Assembly: GCF_009791395.1 (NCBI RefSeq)
Contig: NZ_WSZK01000009.1
Location: forward strand, 1-64,000
DNA length: 64,000 bases
Source of the DNA: Halomarina oriensis
Lineage (GTDB): Archaea; Halobacteriota; Halobacteria; Halobacteriales; Haloarculaceae
Direction of reading: 5' to 3'
Part shown: positions 8,105 through 15,919 of the stretch, piece after piece
Layout: every line of letters starts with the position of its first letter
Numbering within the stretch: the stretch's first letter is position 1
Position numbers and translations under genes: made by a program
Notes under the pieces: model-generated
Database searches by the model: none
What the model saw: only the letters and a program-made list of their open reading frames with translations
Told to the model about the DNA's origin: nothing

Positions 8105-8467
8105 CTACAGCGACTCCGTCTCGTCGACGTCCTCCGCTATCTCTTCGAGGTTCCGCTCCTCGTTGTACTCCGCGTAGCCGTCGCCCTCGCTGCGCCCGGT
8201 CAGTTCGCCGTAGAGCGCCTCTCGGACCTCCTCGGGCGTGTCGTACTCCTCGCGCTGGCTCATCCGGTCGAAGACGCTCCCGAGTGACTCCGTCTCGTTC
8301 GGCATGTCGAGTGGCTGGTCGGCGTACTGCTGGGCCAACTCCTCGTTTCGGACGGGGTACTCGTGGTCGCCGAGGTCACGCTCGACGTCGTCGAGGATGC
8401 GCTCGACGCTCTCCGCTCGCTCGTGCTTGCGCTGTTCGGAACGGTCCTGAACGTCGTCTCGGGCCAT
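8105..8467 (-). CDS. DUF5789 family protein
   Basis: 120 residues from ATG 8467. The core HEYPVRNEELAQQYADQPLD, followed by MPNETESLGSVF and YDTPEEVREALYGELTG, matches haloarchaeal DUF5789: 'yPv..eeL...ygd..i.lpnG.e.l..vl' then 'y.s.eev.q.i...v'. The N-terminal 40 residues form a charged helix that the typical members lack or vary. The function of the family is unknown; small size and abundance suggest a regulatory or structural role. The family call rests on pattern recall, not alignment. Confidence 0.65.
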   Translation of the reverse strand: MARDDVQDRSEQRKHERAESVERILDDVERDLGDHEYPVRNEELAQQYADQPLDMPNETESLGSVFDRMSQREEYDTPEEVREALYGELTGRSEGDGYAEYNEERNLEEIAEDVDETESL

Positions 8468-8521
8468 ACTCCGGCTACTCGTGCCCACCACAAATCCGTG
8501 TGGGCTGCCAGCGCGTCCCGT

Positions 8522-9235
8522 TCACTCCACCGGCATCCACAGCGCCCCGTGGACGACGATGGGGTCGTCGGGAGCGACGATGTCGCCGAACGCCGTCGGC
8601 GGCCGTGGCTCGACCAGCGGGCCGAGGTCGACCCCGTCGAGGTGTGCCGTCGCGGCCGAGACGTGCGTGATTCGCTCGGCGTCCGTCCAGTACCGCGCCC
8701 CGGTGTCGGTCCGCCCGCCGACTTTCAACCCGTTGACGTCGACGAGTGTCCGGAGCGACCACGTGGCGACGGCCGTTCCGACCCGCGAACGGGCGAGACG
8801 GTCGGGAGTCAGGCGGTTGGCCAGCGTCAGTAGTCGCGTCCGGAGCGTCGAGGTGACGGTGAGCGTCAGGTCGACCGACCGACCTTCGCCCCGCGCGGTC
8901 ACGCTGAGCACTCCGTCGTCGTCCCACGTCCACTCCATCGTCGCCGGGACGACCACGTCGACGACGTGGTAGCCTCGGACGTCCGCGACCGCCTCGGGGT
9001 GGTCGATGAACAGCGTCCGCTCGTCGTCGGGGCCGACGACCCACACCTCCGAGTACGCCGACGTGCTGGTCGGCGTCCCGACGAAGTCGACCAGCATCAC
9101 CGCGTGTCCGCTCTCGAAACTCAGTGGCGGCGTGAACAGCCCGCGAAACGGCCGGAGCGGTCCGTCGGGGACGGGCCGAGGCCGACCGTGCTCTTCGAGT
9201 GCCAGACGTCGCCGTCGTATGTCAGCAGCGGACAA
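8522..9235 (-). CDS. Conserved-looking beta-rich protein of unknown function
   Basis: 237 residues, soluble, with many alternating hydrophobic strands (GHAVMLVDFVGTPTS, AYSEVWVVGPDDERTLFIDH, VVDVVVPATMEWTWDDDGVL, VDLTLTVTSTLRTRLLTL). The pattern suggests a large beta-barrel such as a lipocalin/CrtC-like or acetoacetate-decarboxylase-like fold, but I cannot place it. Starting at 'MSAADIRRRRLALEEHGRP' the N-terminus is basic and unstructured. The neighbours (DUF5789, YchF) give no functional hint. It is a real gene by codon bias and acidity. Confidence 0.6.
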   Translation of the reverse strand: MSAADIRRRRLALEEHGRPRPVPDGPLRPFRGLFTPPLSFESGHAVMLVDFVGTPTSTSAYSEVWVVGPDDERTLFIDHPEAVADVRGYHVVDVVVPATMEWTWDDDGVLSVTARGEGRSVDLTLTVTSTLRTRLLTLANRLTPDRLARSRVGTAVATWSLRTLVDVNGLKVGGRTDTGARYWTDAERITHVSAATAHLDGVDLGPLVEPRPPTAFGDIVAPDDPIVVHGALWMPVE

Positions 9236-9303
9236 GAAGGTTGACAGCGTCCGGGATTCGGGACCGACTCGGTGGCGGAGACGACGGTCCGCTCGCGGCG
9301 GCC

Positions 9304-10497
9304 TCAGTTCGTCGAGACGATCTCGACGACGTCGCGGTGTTCGAGGTGGTGACTCGACCCAATCTGGCGTTTCGATCGGCAGTCGACGCCGTGGAGGAGG
9401 CCGTCGCCGATGTCCGAGTGCAGGAAGTACGCGAAGTCCTCCGTGGTGGCCTCCGGCGGGAGGAGGAAGCAGTCACGCAGCACCTTCCCCTCGTCGGTGA
9501 CGACGCCGTTCGAACTGCCGGGGAAGACGGCCTTCACGCCGAGTTCGTCGAACAGCGCGGTTTCGAGGGCGGACTGGACGCCCGTCTCGCCGAACGCGTC
9601 GAGGAAGTCCCGAATCCGTTCGAGACCCCGTTTCTGTTCCATCGAGCAGTCCGCGAGGATGTCGAAGTCGGCCTCGCCGGGGGTGTAGTCGACGACGCCC
9701 TTCTCGTCGGCGCTCTTGAGCGCCTTCTCCGCGTGTGCGCTCGCGGGGACGATTTCGAGGTGCTCGTACTCGGGGTCGCTGGTTATCTCCTCGAAGTTCG
9801 CCTGCGCCTCGGGGGTGTCCATCTTGTTCGCCGCGACGACCATCGGTTTCGTCCGGATGCGCATCTCGCGGGCGAGTTCGAGACGGTCCTCGGCGTCCCA
9901 GGTCTCGGGGTCCAAATCGAGGCCGAGGGCGAGGACGACCTGTTTCACCTGGTCCTTGTTCGTCCCGAACGCGTTCATCTGGTCGGCGACGTACTCCTCG
10001 ATGGCGGGTTCCGTGCCGGCGTAGGCGTTCTCGAACTTGTCGACGGCCTTGTTCAGGATGCCGAGGTACCACTGGTCGAGTTCCTCTTCGAGGAAGGCGA
10101 TGTCCTCGCGTGGGTCGTGGCCCTCGGTGGGTTCGCCCTCGATGTCCGTCGTCCCGGAGAAGTCGACGACGTGGACGAGCACGTCCGCCTCGTTGAGGTC
10201 CGAGAGGAACTGGTTGCCGAGACCCTTCCCCTCGTGTGCCCCCGGAATCAGTCCCGCGACGTCGACGAGTTTGACGGGGACGAACCGCGTCCCGTCCTCG
10301 CAGTAACCGGTCTCGGGCGTGCACGTCTCCTCGAAGTCCGGGGCCGCACAGTCGACGCGGACGTACGCCTCGCCGACGCTGGGGTCGATGGTCGTGAACG
10401 GGTACGCGCCCTCGGGGACGTCGTTCATCGTCGCCGCGTTGAAAAACGAGGACTTCCCGACGGAGGGTTTCCCGACGAGACCGATCTTGTAACTCAT
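9304..10497 (-). CDS. ychF: YchF/OLA1-type P-loop ATPase (GTPase superfamily)
   Basis: 397 residues, the normal archaeal length. G1 is GKPSVGKS (residues ~9-16), the switch-II region is VDVAGLIPGAHEGKGLGNQF, G4 is NKMD, and the C-terminal ~80 residues form the TGS domain (AVFPGSSNGVV ... DFAYFLHSDIGDGLLHGVDC ... GSSHHLEHRDVVEI). YchF/OLA1 proteins bind ribosomes and hydrolyse ATP in translation or stress responses. The conserved MSYKIGLVGKP N-terminus fixes the start. A CCATTAGC box lies 27 nt upstream. Confidence 0.95.
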   Translation of the reverse strand: MSYKIGLVGKPSVGKSSFFNAATMNDVPEGAYPFTTIDPSVGEAYVRVDCAAPDFEETCTPETGYCEDGTRFVPVKLVDVAGLIPGAHEGKGLGNQFLSDLNEADVLVHVVDFSGTTDIEGEPTEGHDPREDIAFLEEELDQWYLGILNKAVDKFENAYAGTEPAIEEYVADQMNAFGTNKDQVKQVVLALGLDLDPETWDAEDRLELAREMRIRTKPMVVAANKMDTPEAQANFEEITSDPEYEHLEIVPASAHAEKALKSADEKGVVDYTPGEADFDILADCSMEQKRGLERIRDFLDAFGETGVQSALETALFDELGVKAVFPGSSNGVVTDEGKVLRDCFLLPPEATTEDFAYFLHSDIGDGLLHGVDCRSKRQIGSSHHLEHRDVVEIVSTN

Positions 10498-10520
10498 TGA
10501 GCGGGTTCGGCGAGCGGGCC

Positions 10521-10528
10521 GCTAATGG
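10521..10528 (-). promoter_or_regulatory. TATA box for ychF
   Basis: CCATTAGC on the minus strand, centred 27 nt before ATG 10497; implies a leaderless transcript. Confidence 0.4.
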
Positions 10529-10918
10529 GTTGCGACTCTCGGGCGCTACGACCCGTGTGAACGGGGTGCGTGGCCGTCGGCCCCCGTCAACACCCTCGCC
10601 TGCCTCGCTCGCGGCTCTCCCGAACGCTTCGGACACGCGGCCGAACCGGTGGGTACGGACGTCAGTGACCTCGACCCCGTCGCCCTCGTCGTGGGCCACG
10701 ACGTGGAGACGGTGCGAGCGAGACTCGACGAAGCGGGAATCGCGGTCGAACGGGAACTCGACGCCCCCACGGGCGCGACGGGTGTCACACCGGCCGTCTA
10801 CGTCCGCGACCCGCTCGGCTACCGCGTCGAACTGAAGAGCGCGACCGGCCACGCCGACGCCCGACACGGTCTCACACTACTCTCGACTGATCTATATAGC
10901 AGAGAAATTTTCAGATAG
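10526..10918 (+). pseudogene. Remnant of a VOC/glyoxalase-fold gene
   Basis: The frame opens after a stop at 10523-10525 and ends with TAG at 10916-10918. Only the C-terminal half of a vicinal-oxygen-chelate domain is recognisable, from about GTG 10649: DPVALVVGHDVETVRARLDE, then VYVRDPLGYRVELKSA, the standard 'v.DPdG..iEl' ending. The N-terminal beta-alpha-beta module (including its metal ligand) is missing, and the residues before 10649 do not resemble it. After the VELK ending the frame runs on into AT-rich sequence (STDLYSREIFR). This suggests deletion of the 5' half and loss of the original stop. A short expressed half-domain cannot be excluded. Confidence 0.55.
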
Positions 10919-11115
10919 ATTCGGCTAAATATCATCCTGTATGGTGAGATTCATCATGGTCGTTGCTGAGGCAGAGACATTACCATGGCAACAGTTACAC
11001 GGTGTTTCAGGGCGTGAAGATGCAGAATCGTTCGGGACGTGTGCTACCGATTCTCAATTCCTATCACGAAGATGGAATGTTTTTTATACCCTGAACTGTT
11101 TCTACAGAGTACGAG
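10885..11115. other. AT-rich patch between the VOC remnant and the next gene
   Basis: About 230 bp are visibly poorer in GC than everything around them, with runs such as GATCTATATAGC, GAAATTTTCAGATAG and TTTTTTATACC. No convincing protein is encoded. The last AT-run (11081-11090) can serve as the TATA box of the gene at 11180. The rest looks like foreign or decayed DNA joined to the truncated VOC gene. I found no terminal inverted repeats or target-site duplication. Confidence 0.5.
11081..11090 (+). promoter_or_regulatory. TATA box for the gene at 11180
   Basis: TTTTTATACC, a strong haloarchaeal TATA match. Initiation would be near 11113, leaving a leader of about 65 nt before ATG 11180. 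Confidence 0.45.
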
Positions 11116-11179
11116 CCGAGGTCGCCCGCGTGGTGCCTCGGACCGCATCGCTCGCAAACCACACCTGACACAAACACCA

Positions 11180-11470
11180 ATGTCACGACACCCCCGCTTC
11201 GACGGCTGGACTGACTCTCGAACGCCGTGCGACTCACAGTCGCTCGTGGCCACGTTCGCGCTCGCCGCGTTCGTCCCCGTCGCCTTCTGGGCGATGGAGT
11301 TCCCCACGACCGCCGCACTCGTCGGTGCCTTCCTCGTCGCACTGGCGCTCTCCGCACGGTACGCAGTTTCGGCCGCCGCTCACCGGATGGACGGCCGCAC
11401 GGCCGCCATCCGCGTTCCGGGTCTCGACACGCAGGTCGAGGTCCGCCTCGCGGCGCGCCCGAACCGCTAA
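11180..11470 (+). CDS. Small membrane protein, unknown function
   Basis: 96 residues from ATG 11180 (MSRHPRFDGW). Two hydrophobic helices, about residues 24-42 (LVATFALAAFVPVAFWAME) and 45-66 (TTAALVGAFLVALALSARYAV), are followed by a short polar tail with strand character (TAAIRVPGLDTQVEVRLAA). The frame is open upstream into AT-rich DNA, but that part has non-haloarchaeal composition. No family recognised. Confidence 0.55.
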   Translation: MSRHPRFDGWTDSRTPCDSQSLVATFALAAFVPVAFWAMEFPTTAALVGAFLVALALSARYAVSAAAHRMDGRTAAIRVPGLDTQVEVRLAARPNR

Positions 11471-11510
11471 CACCGCTCGACCGCATCGACGCGCTTGACG
11501 CGGCACCGAA

Positions 11511-11577
11511 CGTGCCAGCGGGCACGCACGTGCCGGCAGGCACGCGGTCCACGGTACGTCACGGGCGTCGTCGTGAC
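11511..11577. terminator. Tandem hairpins between convergent genes
   Basis: Three inverted repeats follow one another: CGTGCC-AGCG-GGCACG (11511-11526), CGTGCC-GGCA-GGCACG (11529-11544) and GTCACG/CGTGAC (11558-11577). They lie between the stop of the small membrane protein and the stop of the convergent nucleoside permease/phosphorylase gene. The first two stems are identical and differ only in the loop. A role as bidirectional terminator or RNA-stability element is inferred from position. Confidence 0.4.
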
Positions 11578-11671
11578 AAACACCCTCTAGCATACGAGGG
11601 GTCGTTCCGCTACTGTCATTTCGCGGGGCCGGGGTCGCCGCCACGACCTCTCCCCGTCCTCACTCACACGC

Positions 11672-12505
11672 TCACGAGCGGCCGCTTCCTGCGGTTCGGC
11701 GCTCTTGAACCCGTTCGACGAGCGCCCGCCCCACGCGGTACGCGTTCTCGGCGGCCACCTCGTTGGCGTGTTCACCGGTCTCGAAGTCGAGGTTCTCGTG
11801 GGCGCTCCGGTCGGCCGGTGGTCGGTCGTAGTTCGCCACCCCTCGCACGACGACGTACCGGTCGAGGGCGTCGAAGCGGTCGAGCGTGACGACCATCCCC
11901 GCCGCCTCCATCTCGGTGACGCGGTACGGCGGTGCGCCGTAGGCGTCGACCAGCCACTCGGCCTGTCTCGCCAGCGACTCGCCGTGCCAGAACTCGCCAC
12001 CGGAGAGGACCGTCCCTCGCGTGGCCTGCGGGACGCGCTCCCCGGCCGTCCGGAGGTCGACCCTCTCGGCGACGTCGACGGCGAGGTCCGCGAGCGCCGA
12101 ATCGAGGTCGTAGACGTAGTCGCGTTCGCGCCAGTACAGCAGGTCGATGGGTCGGTCCTCGTCGTCCGTGACGCGGTGTTTCCTGTCCCAGTCGACCACG
12201 CAGTCACCGACGCAGACCGACCCGAACGGTCCCGTCTCGGGGGGGCCGCCGGCAATACCGGCCGTGAGGAACGTCGCCTCGGAGCAGTCGACGCGCGGCG
12301 AGGCGAACAGCGCGGTGAGCGTCGTCGCGGCGTCGGCCTTCCCGATACCGGTGGGGACGACGCCGACACCGTCGTCGGTGACGCGAAGCGGTTCGTGCAG
12401 GCCGGGGAGCGTGAGTTCCTCGGTGAACGAGAGACCGCCCAGCCACGGGCGGAGTTCGAGGCCGATGGCGGGGAGGACGACGACGCGAAGCGTGTGCGGA
12501 GTCAT
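11672..12505 (-). CDS. Purine nucleoside permease (NUP)/phosphorylase-superfamily protein
   Basis: 277 residues. The pattern VVLPAIGLELRPWLGGLSF, then VGVVPTGIGKADAATTLTAL and TFLTAGIAGGPPE, and later GGEFWHGESLARQAEWLV, YRVTEMEAAGMVVTL and YVVVRGVANYDRPP matches the NUP family. The fold is related to purine nucleoside phosphorylases and MTA nucleosidases: EMEAAG is the nucleoside-binding Glu segment. The founding yeast protein was described as a nucleoside permease, but the sequence has no membrane helices, so a soluble nucleoside-binding or phosphorolysis role is equally likely. There is no signal peptide. Confidence 0.7.
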   Translation of the reverse strand: MTPHTLRVVVLPAIGLELRPWLGGLSFTEELTLPGLHEPLRVTDDGVGVVPTGIGKADAATTLTALFASPRVDCSEATFLTAGIAGGPPETGPFGSVCVGDCVVDWDRKHRVTDDEDRPIDLLYWRERDYVYDLDSALADLAVDVAERVDLRTAGERVPQATRGTVLSGGEFWHGESLARQAEWLVDAYGAPPYRVTEMEAAGMVVTLDRFDALDRYVVVRGVANYDRPPADRSAHENLDFETGEHANEVAAENAYRVGRALVERVQERRTAGSGRS

Positions 12506-12561
12506 ACCCGTCCTCGCGGACGGACCGAGAAAACAGTTCCCGAGCGCTCGGACCGCTCCCC

Positions 12562-13212
12562 TCAGACGAGGTCGGTCAACGGGTCGAGCGTCTCGAACTC
12601 GTACGTCGGGTCGACCGACAGGTCGTCGTCCGCGCGGTGCTCGCGCCGGAGGAACACCGAGTCCACCCCGGCGGCGTGGGCGGCCTCCACGTCCGTCTCG
12701 CTGTCACCGACGAACAGGGCGTTCTCGGTGCCGATGTCGGCCAGCGCGCGTTCGACGAAGTGCGGGTTCGGTTTCTTCCGGCGCACGTCCTCGATGGTCG
12801 GTCGCCGGCCGTAGTACGTCTCGAACTGTTCGCGCAGGTCGTAGTGGTCGAGGATGTACTCGATGGTCGCGTGCTGGTTCGAACTGACGATACCCAGTGG
12901 GACGTCGAGGTCACGAACCACCTCGGCGTCGTCGTACATCGGCTTGCGCCCCTCGCGGACCTCGCGTCGCTGGACGGTGGAGTAGTTCGTGTCCCGCCGA
13001 TACCAGAAGTCGGCGGTGTCGAGGCCGTGACGGGCACACATCGCTTCCAGTCCTTCGGGAGTGACCGAGGAGAGAACCCTCGACAGGTCCTCGTCGCTCG
13101 GGTCGACGTCGAAGTGCGAGAAGGCGTCGCGGGCGGCCCCCCGGAGCACCTCCCAGTCGGTGATCTCGGTGAGCACCCCGTCGTTGTCGAAGACGATGGC
13201 GTCGTAGGTCAC
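12562..13212 (-). CDS. HAD-superfamily hydrolase, phosphoglycolate phosphatase-like
   Basis: 216 residues. HAD motif I is DNDGVLT (DxDGT/V, nucleophile Asp 9 in VFDNDGVLTE), motif II is the Ser in GIVSSNQ, motif III the Lys in RRKKPNPHFV, and motif IV GDSETDVEAAHAAGVDSVFL. The helical cap between motifs I and II classifies it as subfamily IA, with phosphatases of small phosphorylated metabolites. The substrate cannot be read from sequence. It lies 30 bp before (upstream in map, same strand) the M24 peptidase-like gene and may be co-transcribed with it. Confidence 0.85.
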   Translation of the reverse strand: MTYDAIVFDNDGVLTEITDWEVLRGAARDAFSHFDVDPSDEDLSRVLSSVTPEGLEAMCARHGLDTADFWYRRDTNYSTVQRREVREGRKPMYDDAEVVRDLDVPLGIVSSNQHATIEYILDHYDLREQFETYYGRRPTIEDVRRKKPNPHFVERALADIGTENALFVGDSETDVEAAHAAGVDSVFLRREHRADDDLSVDPTYEFETLDPLTDLV

Positions 13213-13242
13213 GCGCTCACCTTCGACCCGGTCGGCCTCAAC

Positions 13243-14442
13243 CTACCGGATGACGTTCGCCTCCAACTCCCGCGGGAAGTACGTCAGCACCTCGAACCCG
13301 TCCTCGGTGACGACGACGGTGTCGGAGTGACGATAGCCCGCCTCGTCGGTGTAGATGCCGGGTTCGATGGTGTAGACGTGACCGACCTCCATCCGGGCGT
13401 CCTCGGGAGCGTACTCGGTGTCGTCGGACTCGCAGTGGGCGGTCCAGCCACGGTCGATGTACGGCGGTTCGTGCCCGTCCATCCCGATGTTGTGCCCGAC
13501 GTGGTGCTGGGCCAGTTCCGAGACACCCTGTTCCTCGAAGTAGTCGGCAACCGCGCGGTCCACGTCCGCGACGAGCACGTCCGGGCCGAGTGCCTCGATA
13601 GCGATGGTCTGGGCTTCCAACATCAGTTCGAAGTAGTGGGCCTGCTCGTCGGTCGGTTCGCCGACGAACATCGTCCGTTCGAGTTCGGAGTGGTAGCCGT
13701 CGACGTTCGCCGACGCACCCGTGACGAGGACGTCGCCTTCTTCGAGGCGCTGGTTCGGGGTGTGGCCGTGGGGGAGCGCCGTCTCGTGAGCGCTGATGTA
13801 GCCCGCGTGGACCGGCCCGCTCGCCCGAACGCGTTCGACGTAGCGACTCCCGAGCGTGTCGAGCATCGCCCGCGAGGCGTCCGTCGAGGCCTGCTGACTC
13901 ACCGTCGCGGGGTGTGCGCCGGGTTCGGTCAGGTCCGCGAGGTAGCGGTGGCCGAGGTTGGCCCACTTCGCGGACTCGCGGACCAGCGCGACTTCGGCCT
14001 CGGACTTCGCCCAGCGCATCCGGGGGACCCACGACTGCGTCTCCACGTCGAGGAACTGACTCAGCGCGGGGCCGGTGTAGCCCATCGTCCCCGGCGCGCC
14101 GTCGCTGTCGGCGAGGACCGTCTCCGCACCGAGTTCGCGGAGCATCGACGCCGCCGCCTCGATGGGCCGCCCGCCGGGGTAGTCGAAGTAGTGGTGGACC
14201 GCGTCGACGCGGGGGTTGCCCTGCACCCGGTCGACTTCGAGGCGCGGGACGACCAGCGCGCACTCCTCGGGGGTGACGCCGAGGACGACCGGTCGCTCGG
14301 TCTGGATGTGGGCGAACCCGGTGAGATACTCGATGCTCGTCGCGCCGAACCAGACGCCGGCGTCCGCGTCGCTCTCGGCGATGCGCTCGCGTATCGTGGC
14401 GAGGCGCTCGTCGTACTCCGCGTCCGGGAGTCGTGTTGCCAT
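13243..14442 (-). CDS. M24 (creatinase/prolidase-fold) protein with altered metal ligands
   Basis: 399 residues from ATG 14442. It has an N-terminal creatinase-type domain (~1-130) and a C-terminal pita-bread domain. In prolidases five ligands (Asp, Asp, His, Glu, Glu) bind two metals. Here the His (HHVGHNIGMDGHEPP, residue 317) and one Glu (YTIEPGIY, 360) are present. The 'D.G' position reads TGAS, the second Asp is Glu (YHSELERT, 253), and the last 'ED' reads SD (RHSDTVVVTEDG, 373). The protein may therefore bind metal weakly or not at all, like creatinase, or use the fold for another reaction. The usual automatic name would be Xaa-Pro peptidase; I would not assume that activity. Confidence 0.8.
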   Translation of the reverse strand: MATRLPDAEYDERLATIRERIAESDADAGVWFGATSIEYLTGFAHIQTERPVVLGVTPEECALVVPRLEVDRVQGNPRVDAVHHYFDYPGGRPIEAAASMLRELGAETVLADSDGAPGTMGYTGPALSQFLDVETQSWVPRMRWAKSEAEVALVRESAKWANLGHRYLADLTEPGAHPATVSQQASTDASRAMLDTLGSRYVERVRASGPVHAGYISAHETALPHGHTPNQRLEEGDVLVTGASANVDGYHSELERTMFVGEPTDEQAHYFELMLEAQTIAIEALGPDVLVADVDRAVADYFEEQGVSELAQHHVGHNIGMDGHEPPYIDRGWTAHCESDDTEYAPEDARMEVGHVYTIEPGIYTDEAGYRHSDTVVVTEDGFEVLTYFPRELEANVIR

Positions 14443-14502
14443 GTGTGAGCGACCGGCCCGCCTCACAAAAGCGTTCCCGGCCCCCGTGACCGACGGGGTC
14501 GG

Positions 14503-15846
14503 TCAGTCGGTCTCGGCCGGCGTGGGTTCGACACCGACCGCTCCGTCGACGACCGTCCGGTCCGGTATCGCCTCCGGTGACGTCGCCCGGACCGAGAAGA
14601 GGCGTTCGAGCCACGACAACTCACGAGGATTCGCCTTCTCGACGGTGTGGTAGTCGATGGTCAACTCGCCGTCGGCGTCGTGCAGGTGGAAGTAGTTCAG
14701 CCGGTAGGAGGGTCGGTAGACGCTCGGGAACGGCGTGAACGGTGTCTTCACGCGACGGAGTATCTTCAGCCACGTCCCGGTGTTCAGAACGTACCGGCCG
14801 TCGAGTTCCGTCAACGACGCCCGATGGGTGTGGCCGTAGACGAACGCGACGACGTCGGGGCGGTCTTCGAACACCTCGCTGGCGGCGTCGAGGTACCGCC
14901 TGTCCGGCCCCTCGTCCTCGACGAGTTCCTCCTCCTCGTCGGGGACGAAGCGGAACCGCCTGAGCGTCCTCCTGACGTCCCGTCCGAAGAAGAACAGCGG
15001 GACGGCGAACACCAGCGACAGCAGGACGAACAGGATGTTGATGCCGATGACGACGTTCACCGCGTCGCCGACGACGCCGAGGGCCGTGAGGTACGTCTCT
15101 AGTTCGAGCGCACGGATGCCCGTGACCGTCGCGGCGACGTCCGAGACCAGCACGAGCAGGCTGACGTAGAACGTCACCAGGAACGGGACCGAGGCGTACC
15201 GGAGGAACGGGCTCATCTCCCGGTAGTAGTAGTTCGAGGCCATCCAGCGTGGAATCTCGGTCATCGGCTGGACGGACTGGATGTCTTTCAGCCAGTTGTA
15301 CCGGCCGCGGTCGGAGAGCCGTCCCGCCGTACTGGTGACGTGCCGGTTGACGAAGTACCCCGGCGGGTTCGCGTACGGGTTCCCGAAGTCCGGGATGCGG
15401 TTGTTCGGGTCCTGTTGCATCCCGTGTTCGATCCAGATTCGTCGACCGTCGAGGTCACGGAGGAGGTGGAGTTCCTGTTCGAGCGTAACGTGGTACGCCG
15501 CGAGGCGCTCGACGTACTCCGGGTAACAGGCCAGTTCGTAGTCGTGGTTGCCCGGAATCAGCGTGATAGTGACGTGCTCGCCGGTCGCACGGAACTGCTC
15601 GAACAGGCGGGGGTAGCTCTCGGTCAGCACCTCGAACTTCTCGACGCCGTCGACGTCGGTGAACTCCCAGAGGCCGAACGCGTCGCCGAGGACGACGAGT
15701 TCCGCGCTCTCGCCCTCGACCGGGTCCCGGTATCTCGATTCGAGGTCCCGCAGGAACTCGAGGAACTCGGCTTCGAACTCGCAGTGGCGCAACTGCTCGT
15801 CGCCGCCGATATGCAGGTCACTGACCAGGTAGTAGTTCGTCGCCAT
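14503..15846 (-). CDS. Metallophosphoesterase with an inserted membrane hairpin
   Basis: 447 residues from ATG 15846. Calcineurin-like motifs are in order: SDLHIGG (DxH), LGDAFGLWE (GDxx), PGNHDYEL (GNHD), IEHGMQ, and FVYGHTHRA (GHTH) late in the protein. Between the fourth and fifth motifs lie ~130 residues with two strong membrane helices (LVTFYVSLLVLVSDVAATVT and IGINILFVLLSLVFAVPLFFF), so the catalytic domain is split by a membrane anchor. The GDAFGLW pattern recalls LpxH-type enzymes that cleave lipid-linked pyrophosphates, so a membrane phospholipid or isoprenoid phosphate substrate is plausible but unproven. Confidence 0.85.
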   Translation of the reverse strand: MATNYYLVSDLHIGGDEQLRHCEFEAEFLEFLRDLESRYRDPVEGESAELVVLGDAFGLWEFTDVDGVEKFEVLTESYPRLFEQFRATGEHVTITLIPGNHDYELACYPEYVERLAAYHVTLEQELHLLRDLDGRRIWIEHGMQQDPNNRIPDFGNPYANPPGYFVNRHVTSTAGRLSDRGRYNWLKDIQSVQPMTEIPRWMASNYYYREMSPFLRYASVPFLVTFYVSLLVLVSDVAATVTGIRALELETYLTALGVVGDAVNVVIGINILFVLLSLVFAVPLFFFGRDVRRTLRRFRFVPDEEEELVEDEGPDRRYLDAASEVFEDRPDVVAFVYGHTHRASLTELDGRYVLNTGTWLKILRRVKTPFTPFPSVYRPSYRLNYFHLHDADGELTIDYHTVEKANPRELSWLERLFSVRATSPEAIPDRTVVDGAVGVEPTPAETD

Positions 15847-15919
15847 GCGGTGAGTCGCCACTCGGTTGGTGCGCCGGTGACATGAATCTCGCGCGTCTGT
15901 GGACCGTCACCGTCGCGCG

